Source: Woeseiaceae bacterium
GTDB taxonomy: Bacteria; Pseudomonadota; Gammaproteobacteria; Steroidobacterales; Woeseiaceae
Length of the DNA: 8,618 nucleotides
Direction of reading: 5' to 3'
Assembly (NCBI GenBank): GCA_013138675.1
Contig: WTCH01000013.1
Span: 1-8,618 of the forward strand
Shown: positions 1 through 6,238 of the stretch, piece by piece
Numbering within the stretch: the first letter of the stretch is position 1
How the letters are laid out: every line of letters begins with the position of its first letter
Translations under genes and position numbers: made by a program
Notes under the pieces: model-generated
What the model was told of the DNA's origin: nothing
What the model saw: only the letters and a program-made list of their open reading frames with translations
Database searches by the model: none

Positions 1-770
1 GCACCCGGGTACGCGTAATTGACGTAGTCCAGGTCATTGGCCTTTAGCGCCTTCTCGAAATCGGGCCAGCCAGCATTGACGCGTTCGTCCAGCCCCGCAT
101 TGTGCAACATCAACGGTGCTTTGATACGGGCTGTATCTTCTGCAGACGGGTGGCGACCATAAAACGCGACCGCGGCCTCGAGATCGGCGACTTGTACAGC
201 AAGTCGCATGGACATACCGCCACCGAAACAGAATCCAACCGCGCCTACACTGCCGTTGCTGTCAGGGTGATTTTGCAAAAACTCGACCGCTGCCACGAAG
301 TCCTCGACCATTTCGGCACCATCGCGCTCGCGCTGCATCGTCCGACCTTCATCATCGTTGCCGGGATAGCCGCCCAGTGGCCACAGCGCGTCTGGCCCGA
401 ACGCGACATAGCCGGCCACGGCAAGACGGCGCACAACGTCCTCAATGTACGGGTTCAAGCCACGATTCTCATGCACGACAACGACGCCTGGCAGCTTGTG
501 ATCGATGACGGCTGGTCGAGCGAAATAACCGCGCATCTCGCCGCCACCTTTGGGCGATGCGTACTTCTTGTAACTGACTGAGATCGACGAGTCCTCGGGA
601 TCAACTTGTTGTGCCCGCGCGTAATCCGGGCTCAAACTCGCGAGTATGGCGGCACCGGACACGGTAAAGGCTGCCGCCTGGTCGATGAACTGCCGGCGAC
701 TGACGGTGCCATGCACATAGCCATCAAATAGCTTGAGTACGCGGGGATCAAAATCGCTCGCTTTAGCCAC
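1..770 (-). CDS. Dienelactone hydrolase family protein, Tat-exported (C-terminus cut by window edge)
   Basis: This is an alpha/beta-hydrolase of the dienelactone hydrolase (carboxymethylenebutenolidase-like, YghX-like) group, which hydrolyses ester or lactone bonds; the substrate is unknown. The visible 256 codons show an N-terminal twin-arginine signal (SRRQFI, Arg25-Arg26, then a hydrophobic stretch and a likely ARA/QQ cleavage near residue 53), so it probably acts in the periplasm. The family's active-site Glu is in VVVHENRGL (Glu101), the nucleophile elbow is GFCFGGG (Cys181), and the triad Asp is in GLDERVNAG (Asp228). The triad His would lie just beyond the window edge. I chose the GTG start at 770 because GGAGAG (784-779) lies 8 bases upstream and because no ATG precedes the conserved core. 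The start overlaps the upstream CBS-protein gene by 8 bases, which suggests translational coupling. The family assignment is strong; the substrate is open. Confidence 0.9.
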   Translation of the reverse strand, partial: MAKASDFDPRVLKLFDGYVHGTVSRRQFIDQAAAFTVSGAAILASLSPDYARAQQVDPEDSSISVSYKKYASPKGGGEMRGYFARPAVIDHKLPGVVVVHENRGLNPYIEDVVRRLAVAGYVAFGPDALWPLGGYPGNDDEGRTMQRERDGAEMVEDFVAAVEFLQNHPDSNGSVGAVGFCFGGGMSMRLAVQVADLEAAVAFYGRHPSAEDTARIKAPLMLHNAGLDERVNAGWPDFEKALKANDLDYVNYAYPG

Positions 771-1191
771 TGATGTAACTCTCCAGTTGCTCTATTTCTT
801 CCTGCTGATCGGCAATGATTGCTTGCACGAGGTCACCGATCGAGATCATGCCAATGACATGATTGTCCTCGACGACGGGCAAGTGCCGGATGCGGCGCTC
901 CGTCATCAGCTCCATACATTGGTTTACCGTTTGCGAGCTCGACGTCGTGAGGACCTCTGTCGACATGATCTCAGAGACACTGGTAGTTTCTGATGAGCGC
1001 CCTTTGATAATGACCTTGCGTGCGTAGTCCCGTTCGGTAACGATGCCGCGAAGCTCTTCGTCGTTCATAACGAGAAGTGAGCCTACCAATTTGTCCGCCA
1101 TGAGCTTGATGGCATCGAATACGGATAAATCGGGCGCAACCGAAATGACGTCGTGCCCTTTCGAATCAAGCAGGTGTTTCACCAGTTTCAT
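763..1191 (-). CDS. Small protein with two CBS domains
   Basis: This 142-residue protein is almost entirely a CBS (Bateman) pair: CBS1 at about residues 9-62 (with ISVAPDLSVFDAIKLM and GIVTERDYARKV) and CBS2 at about 73-130 (IMSTEV, IRHLPVVEDN, GMISIGDLVQ). CBS pairs bind adenine nucleotides such as AMP, ATP, SAM or NAD and act as energy or redox sensors. The TERDYARK and SIGDLV motifs are the typical ribose/phosphate-contacting Asp-containing segments. There is no signal peptide or membrane segment, so it should be cytosolic. A longer reading frame opens upstream, but the start at 1191 has a strong Shine-Dalgarno GGGAGG (1201-1196) at 4-base spacing and matches the usual 140-145-residue length of stand-alone homologues. 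The partner is unknown. The gene overlaps the dienelactone hydrolase gene by 8 bases. Confidence 0.92.
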   Translation of the reverse strand: MKLVKHLLDSKGHDVISVAPDLSVFDAIKLMADKLVGSLLVMNDEELRGIVTERDYARKVIIKGRSSETTSVSEIMSTEVLTTSSSQTVNQCMELMTERRIRHLPVVEDNHVIGMISIGDLVQAIIADQQEEIEQLESYISG

Positions 1192-1318
1192 ACATCCTCC
1201 CATTGCCGTCTGTCGCGACTTGCCTACTGATTCTAGCAGCAGGGAGGAATCACGGGCACGCCGCTGCGGCCCGCACAAATTATTGCGAGAAATATCAGAA
1301 ACTTAGGATTGAAGGACC

Positions 1319-2029
1319 CTAGCTATCGTTGTCGATTGCGCCGCGAACATTGGATGCGTTGAGACCGCCGCTACCGTCGTCAATGATTATCAGATCATGC
1401 TCGACGTCGTCAATTTCAATGCCGCCGGAGCCGTCGTCAATTGTAACGCTGCCGCCAACTCGCTCGACCGTGATGCTTCCGGAACCGTCCTCTATCTCGA
1501 CGTCGCCCTGCACGCCGATGACCTTGATCGAGCCGCTGCCGTCATCGATGGTGATGCTTGTAACACCCGCAACATCTATCGAGCCGGATCCATCATCGAT
1601 CCGGACGTCGGAGTTCACATCAATGATTTTCATCGAACCGCTGCCATCGTCGACGCGCAACGCCAGACCGTGCGGCACACGAATATCCAGATCCACACTT
1701 GGTGAATCGTTCCAGCCCCAGGAATGGCTCTCAAAGAACGCCTCGAGCCTGGCCTCGTCGCGACTTTGATCGAGCGACAGCTTCAGCTTTTTCTCGATGA
1801 GTTCGCGTGCGTCGTCAGCATCCTCATCAGGCACGTTGATCGTGGCGGTGACCAGGATCTTGTGCAGGCCTTCAACGCCAGTCACCACGAGGCTGCCCGC
1901 CCCGGCATTGATATCGAAGCTCGAAAGCCCATCGGCATCAAGTTCGAGTTCTCTGTCTTCGGTGTAGCCATTCCATGCCGCGTGCGACAGGCTGGCCGCG
2001 AACATCGCGATTACGATAAAGCTGCGCAT
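1319..2029 (-). CDS. Secreted DDGSGS-repeat protein (DUF4097-like beta-repeat)
   Basis: This is a 236-residue exported protein of unknown function. A signal peptide (residues 1-17, likely cleavage after SHA) is followed by a short beta-rich region (28-66), a charged, probably helical segment (67-100), and a C-terminal array of six 17-19-residue units. Each unit opens with (D/E)DGSG(S/G), at residues 127, 145, 162, 180, 198 and 217. The alternation of hydrophobic residues with an Asp-Gly-Ser turn points to a right-handed beta-helix or solenoid, as proposed for the adhesin-like DUF4097/DUF2807 families. The start at 2029 was chosen because GAGGG (2041-2037) sits 7 bases upstream and the signal peptide begins there; an alternative in-frame start at 2095 would put 22 non-signal residues in front. 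The regularly spaced acidic turns could bind Ca2+, but that is inference. It lies 72 bases after the amidohydrolase gene. Confidence 0.85.
   Translation of the reverse strand: MRSFIVIAMFAASLSHAAWNGYTEDRELELDADGLSSFDINAGAGSLVVTGVEGLHKILVTATINVPDEDADDARELIEKKLKLSLDQSRDEARLEAFFESHSWGWNDSPSVDLDIRVPHGLALRVDDGSGSMKIIDVNSDVRIDDGSGSIDVAGVTSITIDDGSGSIKVIGVQGDVEIEDGSGSITVERVGGSVTIDDGSGGIEIDDVEHDLIIIDDGSGGLNASNVRGAIDNDS
1364..1651 (-). repeat. Six-unit coding repeat (51-57 bp period) encoding DDGSGS turns
   Basis: Six copies of a unit whose protein core is I-(D/E)-D-G-S-G-(S/G) lie in frame, with core starts at 1651, 1597, 1546, 1492, 1438 and 1381 on the minus strand. Successive spacing is 18, 17, 18, 18 and 19 codons. 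The Asp-Gly-Ser-Gly codons differ from copy to copy (for example GACGGTAGCGGC against GATGGATCCGGC). The array is therefore an old duplication kept by protein-level selection rather than a recent slippage product. Confidence 0.88.
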
Positions 2030-2101
2030 TGTTGAACCCTCGGTAATGTACTCAGAACTGCCTGTTAGACGCCTGGCAACGCTGAATGGTTGCAAAGCGG
2101 G

Positions 2102-3442
2102 TCATTCATCTCGCGAAACCAGTAGTTCCAGCCGATCCTTGATTTCGGCGTAGGGAAACCAGTCACCGCGCAACATTACGCCGTGCACGCGCCGTGAATT
2201 CCCGATATCGACCAGCGGATTCGCGTCGAGCAGTACAAGGTCCGCTTCTTTGCCTAAAGCGACTAAACCTGTATTCGTACCCAGAAACTCCGCGGCGGCC
2301 GCAGTCCCGGTCCGCAATGCGTCAAATGGTGTCAGTCCCGCCGCAACAAGGAACTCGAGCTCATGGTGCAGCGAAAATCCGGGCACATTGAAAATCTGTG
2401 GCGCGTCGGAGCCGAGCAACAGGCCTGCCCCGGCCTCATGCAACGCAAGGACAATCCGCCGGCGTATGTCGATGGCTCGTGCGCCGATCTCCGGACTGAA
2501 GCCACGTTCATCCAGCTGGCTCTTTTTCGCCTCTACCCACCGCTCCACCGTTGCGCGTGGCATGTAGCGCATCTCGGGGCGGTTGGCGAGATCAGAAACA
2601 CTCGTTTCGTTCACAAGCTGCTCGATAAGCGACTGCGTTGGTACGTTCCAGGTCCCCGCTGCGGCGGTTCTCATGACGAGCTCTTCAATACGCTCTACTA
2701 CGACCTGGTCCGCGAGCAAAACGTCGAAGAACCCACCGTATCCACCGGACGGATCTGAGTCCGCCGGCATCAGCGCCGCGATGTAGCCATCGAGATGGTC
2801 AATCGTCGTCATGCCGGCATCGAGCGCACCAACGACTCCCACGGACACGGGTACGTGACCCGCGAACGGCATGCCGAGTTCGTTGGCGGCCGAGGCAATA
2901 GCGGCAAATTCGCTGGCACTCAGGCCAGGGTGAATCTTGATGAAGTCATAGCCCGCGGCGTGCTGCGCCTGAACCTTGCGCACACCATCAGCCGGGCTAC
3001 TAACAGATTTCCCGTTCAGTGAAGGGCCCGAGGTGATTAGCCGCGGACCAAGCTCCTCGCCATCGAGCAATTGCTGACGCAATTTGAGGTGCGACGGGCG
3101 GCCCAGCATGCCGCGTACGGTCGTCACACCATTCGCCATGAACAAGGTCAAGTCACGATCGAGCTCTGGCGAACCCACGTCCGCCACATGCGCGTGCATT
3201 TCGACAAGACCAGGCATCAAGTAGCGGTCTGTACCATCAACGACAACGGCGCCTTTCGGTACCGGCACTCCATCAACATCACCGATGACCATGATGACAC
3301 CGTCATCGACAATAACGGTCTGTGCCTCGACGACACGATCTTCCGTCATGGCTATGACATTGACGTTGAGAAATGCCGTCGGCGCGGCGAGTGCCACATC
3401 TACAACCAGGAACAATGCTGTCAGCAGGATGATTCTTTTCAT
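2102..3442 (-). CDS. Exported metal-dependent amidohydrolase (imidazolonepropionase-like)
   Basis: This is a 446-residue amidohydrolase-superfamily enzyme, which uses one or two metal ions to hydrolyse C-N or related bonds. A signal peptide covers about residues 1-20 (basic MKR, hydrophobic core, LAA end), so it acts in the periplasm or outside. The small beta-sandwich (about 22-75) precedes the TIM barrel. The metal ligands are visible: HAH (His83, His85) in MPGLVEMHAH, FIKIHPG (Lys169, possibly carboxylated), GHVP (His196), IDHLDG (His216) and LLGSDAP (Asp346). The C-terminus closes with GLVALGKEADLVLLDANPL, the typical return to the beta-sandwich. This set resembles the Xaa-Pro dipeptidase/imidazolonepropionase-like exported subfamily, whose members often cleave dipeptides or N-acyl amino acids; the real substrate is unknown. 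The ATG overlaps the stop of the upstream dehydratase gene (ATGA, 3442-3439), which suggests coupled translation. Confidence 0.93.
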   Translation of the reverse strand: MKRIILLTALFLVVDVALAAPTAFLNVNVIAMTEDRVVEAQTVIVDDGVIMVIGDVDGVPVPKGAVVVDGTDRYLMPGLVEMHAHVADVGSPELDRDLTLFMANGVTTVRGMLGRPSHLKLRQQLLDGEELGPRLITSGPSLNGKSVSSPADGVRKVQAQHAAGYDFIKIHPGLSASEFAAIASAANELGMPFAGHVPVSVGVVGALDAGMTTIDHLDGYIAALMPADSDPSGGYGGFFDVLLADQVVVERIEELVMRTAAAGTWNVPTQSLIEQLVNETSVSDLANRPEMRYMPRATVERWVEAKKSQLDERGFSPEIGARAIDIRRRIVLALHEAGAGLLLGSDAPQIFNVPGFSLHHELEFLVAAGLTPFDALRTGTAAAAEFLGTNTGLVALGKEADLVLLDANPLVDIGNSRRVHGVMLRGDWFPYAEIKDRLELLVSRDE

Positions 3443-4413
3443 GGCCCTTCGATGACTTTGGTGAGCGTCGCCTCGGAAATGTTGCCACCGCAGATGATAA
3501 CCACGATCTGCCGACCCTTCATCTCACTTGTTCTGGCCAGCAACGCCGCAATCGCGACGCCTGCGGCGCCCTCAATCCGATCGTCTTCAACGGCCATGTA
3601 CCGCCTCATTGCGTCGGCTATCTCAACCTCACCGACGAGCACAAACTCGTCAACGAGTTCACGGCACAACGCAAACGTGATGGCATCTGGTTCGATGCCT
3701 CCGGCCGTTCCGTCCGATAGCGTTGCTTCGCTTGGCAGGTCCAGCAGCTCGCCAGCGGCAGCCGATTTCGCCATAACCGCGGAAGCTTCAGGCTGGCAAC
3801 CGAACAGCGCCAGGTCTGGGTTGTACTGCTTTAGCACGCTACCGACACCACTGATCAGCCCACCACCACCGACTGCGATAAATGCAGCGTCGACATCCGG
3901 CAATTGCTTTGCTATTTCGATGCCGCAGGTGCCCTGCCCGGCTATCACGGCTGCATCGTTGTAAGGAGACACGTAGTACATGCTGTGCTCCGCAGCGTAC
4001 GCCCGGGCTTCTTGCTCCGTATCAAGACCATCCGTGCCAAAAAACCGGACTTCGCCACCATAGCTCCTGATTGCATCAACCTTCGCGGTTGATGTTTGCT
4101 CGGGCACAAAAATAACTCCGGACATGCCGAGTTCGCGCATCGCGTAGGCCACCGCAGCACCGTGATTGCCGCTGGATGCCGCGACGCATCCTGTGGCACG
4201 CTGCTTCTCTGACAGGCTCATCAGGCAATTCGTCGCGCCGCGCAATTTGAAGGACCCGGTGTGCTGCCGGTTTTCAAGCTTCAGATAGACGTCCGCTTCG
4301 GTCGCCTCGCTGAACGCGCTCGACCGGATCAGCGGTGTCTCGCACACAACGCCCGCGATGCGATCAGCTGCGATCGCAGATGCTCTGGAAAATTCCTGTG
4401 TGCTCTCGCCCAT
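3439..4413 (-). CDS. PLP-dependent threonine/serine dehydratase-like protein
   Basis: This is a fold-type II PLP enzyme of the threonine ammonia-lyase/serine dehydratase/serine racemase group, which deaminates L-threonine or L-serine to a 2-oxo acid and ammonia. Counting from the ATG at 4413 (324 residues), the Schiff-base lysine is Lys56 in GSFKLRGA. The substrate carboxylate loop is SSGNHG (80-85), the phosphate-binding tetraglycine loop is VGGGGL (181-186), and the pyridine-nitrogen segment is CGGN (308-311). There is no C-terminal ACT-like regulatory domain, so it belongs to the short, catabolic-type group rather than biosynthetic IlvA. A TTG at 4425 would add four residues, but no ribosome site precedes it; ATG 4413 has GGGGA five to seven bases upstream. 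Overlap with the amidohydrolase gene hints that the dehydratase consumes an amino acid released by that hydrolase. Hydroxy-amino-acid dehydratase or racemase activity remains possible. Confidence 0.9.
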   Translation of the reverse strand: MGESTQEFSRASAIAADRIAGVVCETPLIRSSAFSEATEADVYLKLENRQHTGSFKLRGATNCLMSLSEKQRATGCVAASSGNHGAAVAYAMRELGMSGVIFVPEQTSTAKVDAIRSYGGEVRFFGTDGLDTEQEARAYAAEHSMYYVSPYNDAAVIAGQGTCGIEIAKQLPDVDAAFIAVGGGGLISGVGSVLKQYNPDLALFGCQPEASAVMAKSAAAGELLDLPSEATLSDGTAGGIEPDAITFALCRELVDEFVLVGEVEIADAMRRYMAVEDDRIEGAAGVAIAALLARTSEMKGRQIVVIICGGNISEATLTKVIEGP

Positions 4414-4721
4414 ACCTGTCCCCAACCCTGTGTCGCCCAGAGGTTACTGAAATGTGACGCAGTTTTCCCATACTTGCACTTTGATTTAACAATAAGTAAT
4501 TCCGTCGGCGCGGCGCGTTGACGCGCCCGGCACACCGTGCAACGATGGCTTTTCGTATGACAAAGGCACACTTGTCGAAAGGCAGGGTCGCAAAACTACC
4601 GGTCTAAGGGATTTTCCTAGGACAGCGGGGTCGCCAGCACGATTCTTTCGTCTCCAATCTGCAGACGAACCTTTCGTTGATGTGTCTTTGGCATTTTCCG
4701 CAACATTTGCCGGAGACATGG
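4414..4721. promoter_or_regulatory. Divergent intergenic region between dehydratase operon and FAD oxidase gene
   Basis: These 308 bases hold the starts of two divergent transcripts and no convincing gene. The stretch 4461-4502 is markedly A+T-rich against its surroundings, as expected of a promoter core. On the plus strand a weak sigma70-like pair can be drawn: TTCCCA (4465-4470) and AACAAT (4488-4493), 17 bases apart, each matching 4 of 6 consensus bases. It would give a leader of about 220 bases before the FAD oxidase start. I could not place a good minus-strand pair for the dehydratase gene; TATGGG around 4473-4468 is the nearest -10. A perfect hairpin lies at 4512-4527. Promoter positions here are tentative. 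Confidence 0.4.
4512..4527. repeat. Perfect 6-bp inverted repeat GGCGCG-TTGA-CGCGCC
   Basis: A perfect 6-bp, all-G/C inverted repeat with a four-base TTGA loop sits just downstream of the A+T-rich promoter core in the leader of the FAD oxidase gene. No T run follows on either strand, so it is not a classic intrinsic terminator. It could be an operator or a leader hairpin, or it may be a chance product of the local GC richness. Confidence 0.4.
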
Positions 4722-6095
4722 ATGTACGCAACGAAACTCGCTCACACCGGGCAATACCGAGTAAAGAGGGTTGTCGAGCCTGAATTGACTGGGCCTGTCA
4801 CGCGGGAACCGACCGACCTCAACCAGCTGCGCAAATTGCTCGCCCCTGACTCACGTACGCCATTGCCTATTCGCATCCAGGGTGCAGGAAGCGCCTGCAC
4901 CGATTGCAACACGACCGAAATCGGAACGACGATCAAGATGACGGGCATCGACCGCATCATTAATGTCGACTCCTATAACCACACCGTAACGGCACAGGCC
5001 GGCGTTCTCGTCGGTGATCTCGTCAAGGAACTCGCCGAACATGGCCTCGAACTTGTGGGTGGCTATGACCTCGCAGGCCGCACAATCGGTGGCGCGATTT
5101 GCGCGCCATGCTTCGGGCCGAGTATCGGGGTCCATGGTGCCTACTTTGCGAGCAACGTCATCGGCATGAAGATCATTCGTGGCGATGGTGAACTCCTCAA
5201 ACTCAACGCCAGCCAAAAAAACTTGCTCGGCGCTTTCCGCACGAGCTTCGGCGTCCTCGGTGTAATTTATGAAGTGACGATGCGTGTTCGGCCGATTCGC
5301 ACATTTACTGCGAGTCATCGGCGTGTGACGATCGACAAGTTCGCCACCGTTGTCGACGCGCTCGCCGGCGCGGACGTAGGATTCAAGTTCTACCTGATGC
5401 CCTACCGAGACCGCGTGTATCTCGATCTGCGTCGCTACGAATCGGACCCAGGCAACACTTACAACGCCCCGTGGAAACTCAAAGACTGGGGCGAAAGCAC
5501 CGTATTGCCACACATCTTCAAGTCACTGAATCGTGTCGTACCCATTCAGTCGGTTCGCTACAAGCTGATAGACACGATTTCCGAGGCAACTCAGGGCCTC
5601 GTGAATTCGCGGCTTGTCACCACCGGCTCCAACGCTGCGTCCCAATCGAACCCTGGCGGCAAGCGCCCGTCACGTCGCTGCTACTACTCAAGCTGGTGCT
5701 TTCCGGCTGCCAACTTCTCGATGGTCGTGAAGGCCTACCGTGACTTTTGCAAGACGACGTATGCCACGTCGAATTATCGCTGCGATATGCCGGCCGTTGG
5801 CTACCGCCTTAGTCATGACGCGACGTCACTGCTATCGCCCTCGTTCGATGAATCCATGATCGCGCTGACCTCCGCCTCCACTCAGCCAAAAGGTTGGGAT
5901 GACTTCGTCATTGACCTGGCAGAGTTTGCAGAAGAGTGGGGCGGCACGCCTCTGATCAGCCAGTCGCGGGCGCTGCGTGCGGAGCACGTCATCCAGACCT
6001 ACAGCAAACGACTCGACTTTTTCCGCCGCATGCGCCGTAAGCTGGACCCGGACAACCGCCTCCTCAATCCGTTCCTGGCGCAGTTTATGCAGTGA
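4722..6095 (+). CDS. FAD-binding oxidase/dehydrogenase of the VAO (PCMH) family
   Basis: This 457-residue flavoprotein shows the PCMH-type FAD domain in residues about 20-190: PIRIQGAGSACTDC, then TAQAGVLVGDLVKELAEHG and GGAICAPCFGP, ending in FGVLGVIYEVTMRVRP. A substrate/cap domain follows (about 195-400). The tail EEWGGTP and LDPDNRLLNPFL resembles the D-arabinono-1,4-lactone/L-gulonolactone oxidase group, so an aldonolactone or polyol is a reasonable but unproven substrate. The position where family members often carry the His that links FAD covalently (GSGHS) reads GAGSA, so FAD is probably not His-linked, as in plant galactonolactone dehydrogenase. Two CxxC pairs occur (Cys59/Cys62 and Cys127/Cys130). 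There is no signal peptide or membrane segment. I chose ATG 4722 because GGAG (4712-4715) lies six bases upstream; in-frame TTG 4677 and ATG 4680 have no ribosome site. It appears to be a single-gene unit. Confidence 0.85.
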   Translation: MYATKLAHTGQYRVKRVVEPELTGPVTREPTDLNQLRKLLAPDSRTPLPIRIQGAGSACTDCNTTEIGTTIKMTGIDRIINVDSYNHTVTAQAGVLVGDLVKELAEHGLELVGGYDLAGRTIGGAICAPCFGPSIGVHGAYFASNVIGMKIIRGDGELLKLNASQKNLLGAFRTSFGVLGVIYEVTMRVRPIRTFTASHRRVTIDKFATVVDALAGADVGFKFYLMPYRDRVYLDLRRYESDPGNTYNAPWKLKDWGESTVLPHIFKSLNRVVPIQSVRYKLIDTISEATQGLVNSRLVTTGSNAASQSNPGGKRPSRRCYYSSWCFPAANFSMVVKAYRDFCKTTYATSNYRCDMPAVGYRLSHDATSLLSPSFDESMIALTSASTQPKGWDDFVIDLAEFAEEWGGTPLISQSRALRAEHVIQTYSKRLDFFRRMRRKLDPDNRLLNPFLAQFMQ

Positions 6096-6101
6096 ATATC
6101 C

Positions 6102-6118
6102 TGCTCAAAAACTGAGCA
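6102..6118 (+). terminator. Short hairpin after the FAD oxidase stop codon
   Basis: TGCTCA (6102-6107) and TGAGCA (6113-6118) form a perfect 6-bp stem with loop AAAAC, seven bases after the oxidase stop. The stem is short and only half G/C, and no T run follows (ATTGGTCGG). It is a weak terminator at best; a role in mRNA 3' protection or none at all is equally possible. Confidence 0.25.
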
Positions 6119-6151
6119 ATTGGTCGGTTACATCCGCTTACACGAAAGCAC

Positions 6152-6179
6152 TGGACTTTATATATCGAACTGATACTAT
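6152..6179 (+). promoter_or_regulatory. Predicted sigma70 promoter (extended -10) for the padR-RND operon
   Basis: TGGACT (6152-6157, 4 of 6 to TTGACA) and TACTAT (6174-6179, 4 of 6 to TATAAT) are separated by 16 bases. The -10 is preceded by TGA, giving an extended -10 (TGnTACTAT). The transcript would start near 6186, about 53 bases before the padR ATG. It is the only good promoter-like pair I found in the 143-base gap. Confidence 0.55.
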
Positions 6180-6196
6180 GCATCGCCCCGATATAT
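6160..6196. promoter_or_regulatory. Candidate PadR operator: ATATATCG...CGATATAT
   Basis: A perfect 8-bp inverted repeat, ATATATCG (6160-6167) and CGATATAT (6189-6196), is separated by 21 bases. The left arm lies in the promoter spacer and the right arm just past the predicted transcription start. Binding there would block RNA polymerase, which fits autorepression by the PadR protein encoded immediately downstream. The arms are A/T-rich with a CG end, in line with symmetric half-sites of small winged-helix regulators. The 29-bp centre-to-centre spacing is long for one dimer, so two dimers, or one dimer bridging both arms, may be involved. Confidence 0.55.
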
Positions 6197-6238
6197 GGGT
6201 AGCGACCGCTGCCCGATCTGAAGTTCGAGTGACGCGCA

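Noticed and set aside
1253..1275. G/C palindrome GCCGCTGCGGC (1260-1270) with flanking CGGGC/GCCCG in the gap upstream of the CBS gene, considered as a terminator
   Set aside because: No T run follows on the minus strand, and the arms are short and could arise by chance in GC-rich DNA. TAGAAT near 1235-1230 might be a -10 but has no acceptable -35, so I call neither.
1364..1651. Regular repeat array considered as a CRISPR array
   Set aside because: The repeats are in frame, code for DDGSGS turns, vary at synonymous positions and have conserved rather than unique spacers. The pattern is a protein repeat.
3071..3964. Open frame of 297 codons on the plus strand
   Set aside because: It runs antisense across two well-supported genes (amidohydrolase and dehydratase). 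Its translation is low-complexity, rich in Ser/Pro/Ala, as expected of a shadow frame.
4413..4425. TTG start at 4425 for the dehydratase gene
   Set aside because: No suitably spaced ribosome site precedes it, while ATG at 4413 has GGGGA at a usable distance. The difference is only four residues, so the point stays minor.
4677..4721. Upstream in-frame starts (TTG 4677, ATG 4680) for the FAD oxidase gene
   Set aside because: Neither has a Shine-Dalgarno sequence, and the added 14-15 residues look unlike the family N-terminus. ATG 4722 has GGAG at six bases.
4851..5513. Open frame of 220 codons on the minus strand
   Set aside because: It is antisense to the FAD oxidase gene, with no motif and no ribosome site. 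The oxidase frame has family motifs along its whole length.
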